This document shows, piece by piece, positions 4,982 to 5,372 of a stretch of DNA of 5,372 bases. Where the stretch lies: positions 1-5,372 of the forward strand of contig JAHEGP010000210.1 in assembly GCA_024645065.1 (NCBI GenBank). The letters are read 5' to 3'. The stretch comes from Cellvibrionales bacterium (GTDB taxonomy: Bacteria > Pseudomonadota > Gammaproteobacteria > Pseudomonadales > JAHEGP01). The notes below the pieces were generated by a model that was not told where the DNA came from, did not search any database, and was given only the letters and a program-made list of their open reading frames with translations. Numbering within the stretch: the first letter of the stretch is position 1; each line of letters opens with the position of its first letter. A program made the translations under genes and the position numbers.

Positions 4982-5372
4982 TCAGCGTGGTTGCAGGCCG
5001 TTAAAAAATAGATGAAGGTATTTCATTGACTCGACCTCCAGTGCTGCCATGCGCTTCCAGCGCGGTAGTTCCATGGCAGTCATATTGGCCCCGGCCAGCA
5101 TGTTTTGAGCCACGCTGGCATCGATGGACCGAATACTGCCGTCGCCCATTCCATCCCTGATAAATTGACCAAACTGGGCGCTGCAACGGTGAGTCCATTC
5201 CAGGATCAATTTCCTTTTTGCCGGGGGCAGCGCAATCAGGTTGTTGTAGCGAATCAGCGGGCCGGTGCTGGAGTTTTGAAGGTAAAAAATGCCTCGACAG
5301 CTGATCTCTAGCTTTTTGATGCCGCTATCGCCTTCTCTTTGCGCCCGGTTCTGTATCCTTTGGGTCTGTTCC
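4982..5372 (-). CDS. TetR/AcrR-like transcriptional regulator, C-terminal part (runs off right edge)
   Basis: The minus-strand frame is open from the window edge to the TGA at 4984-4982, giving 129 visible residues. There is no need to start at the internal TTG at 5209; the gene continues beyond base 5372. The visible part looks like a helical TetR ligand-binding domain: a GIKKLEI segment, then LILEWTHRCSAQFGQFIRDG, GDGSIRSIDASVAQNMLAGA, and a closing helix VESMKYLHLFFNGLQPR. The 'G-x-x-DGSIR-x-x-D' turn followed by a helix, and the 'YLxLxFxGL' ending, are typical of TetR C-terminal domains. The helix-turn-helix domain is outside the window, so the assignment rests on this half only. It is co-oriented with, and 266 bp upstream of, the FAD oxidase gene, making that gene a plausible target; the ligand is unknown. 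Confidence 0.7.
   Translation of the reverse strand, partial: EQTQRIQNRAQREGDSGIKKLEISCRGIFYLQNSSTGPLIRYNNLIALPPAKRKLILEWTHRCSAQFGQFIRDGMGDGSIRSIDASVAQNMLAGANMTAMELPRWKRMAALEVESMKYLHLFFNGLQPR

Noticed and set aside
1..5372. Mobile element, CRISPR array, tRNA/rRNA, phage or toxin-antitoxin genes
   Set aside because: No repeat array, transposase motif, cloverleaf-like segment or small two-gene toxin module was seen on either strand.

Overview
The window is a GC-rich bacterial segment with ordinary, compact chromosomal gene content. It holds a SlyD-type FKBP prolyl isomerase, an outer-membrane beta-barrel candidate ending in Phe, a short-chain dehydrogenase (SDR), a histidine-phosphatase-family protein, a GlcD/D-2-hydroxyglutarate-dehydrogenase-like FAD enzyme and the C-terminal part of a TetR-like regulator. 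The outer-membrane protein shows a Gram-negative host. The overall flavour fits a gammaproteobacterium, perhaps a marine Halieaceae/Cellvibrionales-type lineage. That placement is an inference from gene flavour, not something proven by a marker gene.

Layout, left to right. (1) 1-256, minus: the 5' portion of a slyD-like gene running off the left edge. (2) 394-1269, minus: an exported protein of unknown function, probably a beta-barrel, with a good sigma70-like promoter at 1305-1334. (3) 1270-1483: a divergent intergenic region. (4) 1484-2314, plus: a classical SDR, started at an internal ATG with a good Shine-Dalgarno (SD) site. (5) 2446-3168, plus: a histidine-phosphatase-family protein 131 bp downstream, possibly cotranscribed with the SDR. 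(6) 3169-3329: a convergent gap with a strong stem-loop reading as a terminator for the minus strand and a weaker one for the plus strand. (7) 3330-4715, minus: a complete two-domain FAD-linked oxidase. (8) 4716-4981: a 266-bp leader holding a promoter candidate, a 13-bp palindrome abutting its -35 box, a 9-bp direct repeat and an 18-bp inverted repeat. (9) 4982-5372, minus: the C-terminal half of a TetR-type regulator whose DNA-binding domain lies beyond the right edge.

Working together: the clearest functional pairing is the TetR-like regulator just upstream of, and co-oriented with, the FAD oxidase, with palindromic sites between them. This suggests a locally regulated 2-hydroxy-acid oxidation gene. 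The SDR and phosphatase may form a small plus-strand operon, but no common substrate can be deduced. No tRNA, rRNA, CRISPR array, insertion sequence or phage gene was seen. I found no convincing new multi-gene system. The points most worth a second look are unusual active-site residues in the phosphatase and the FAD enzyme, and the leader architecture of the FAD gene.
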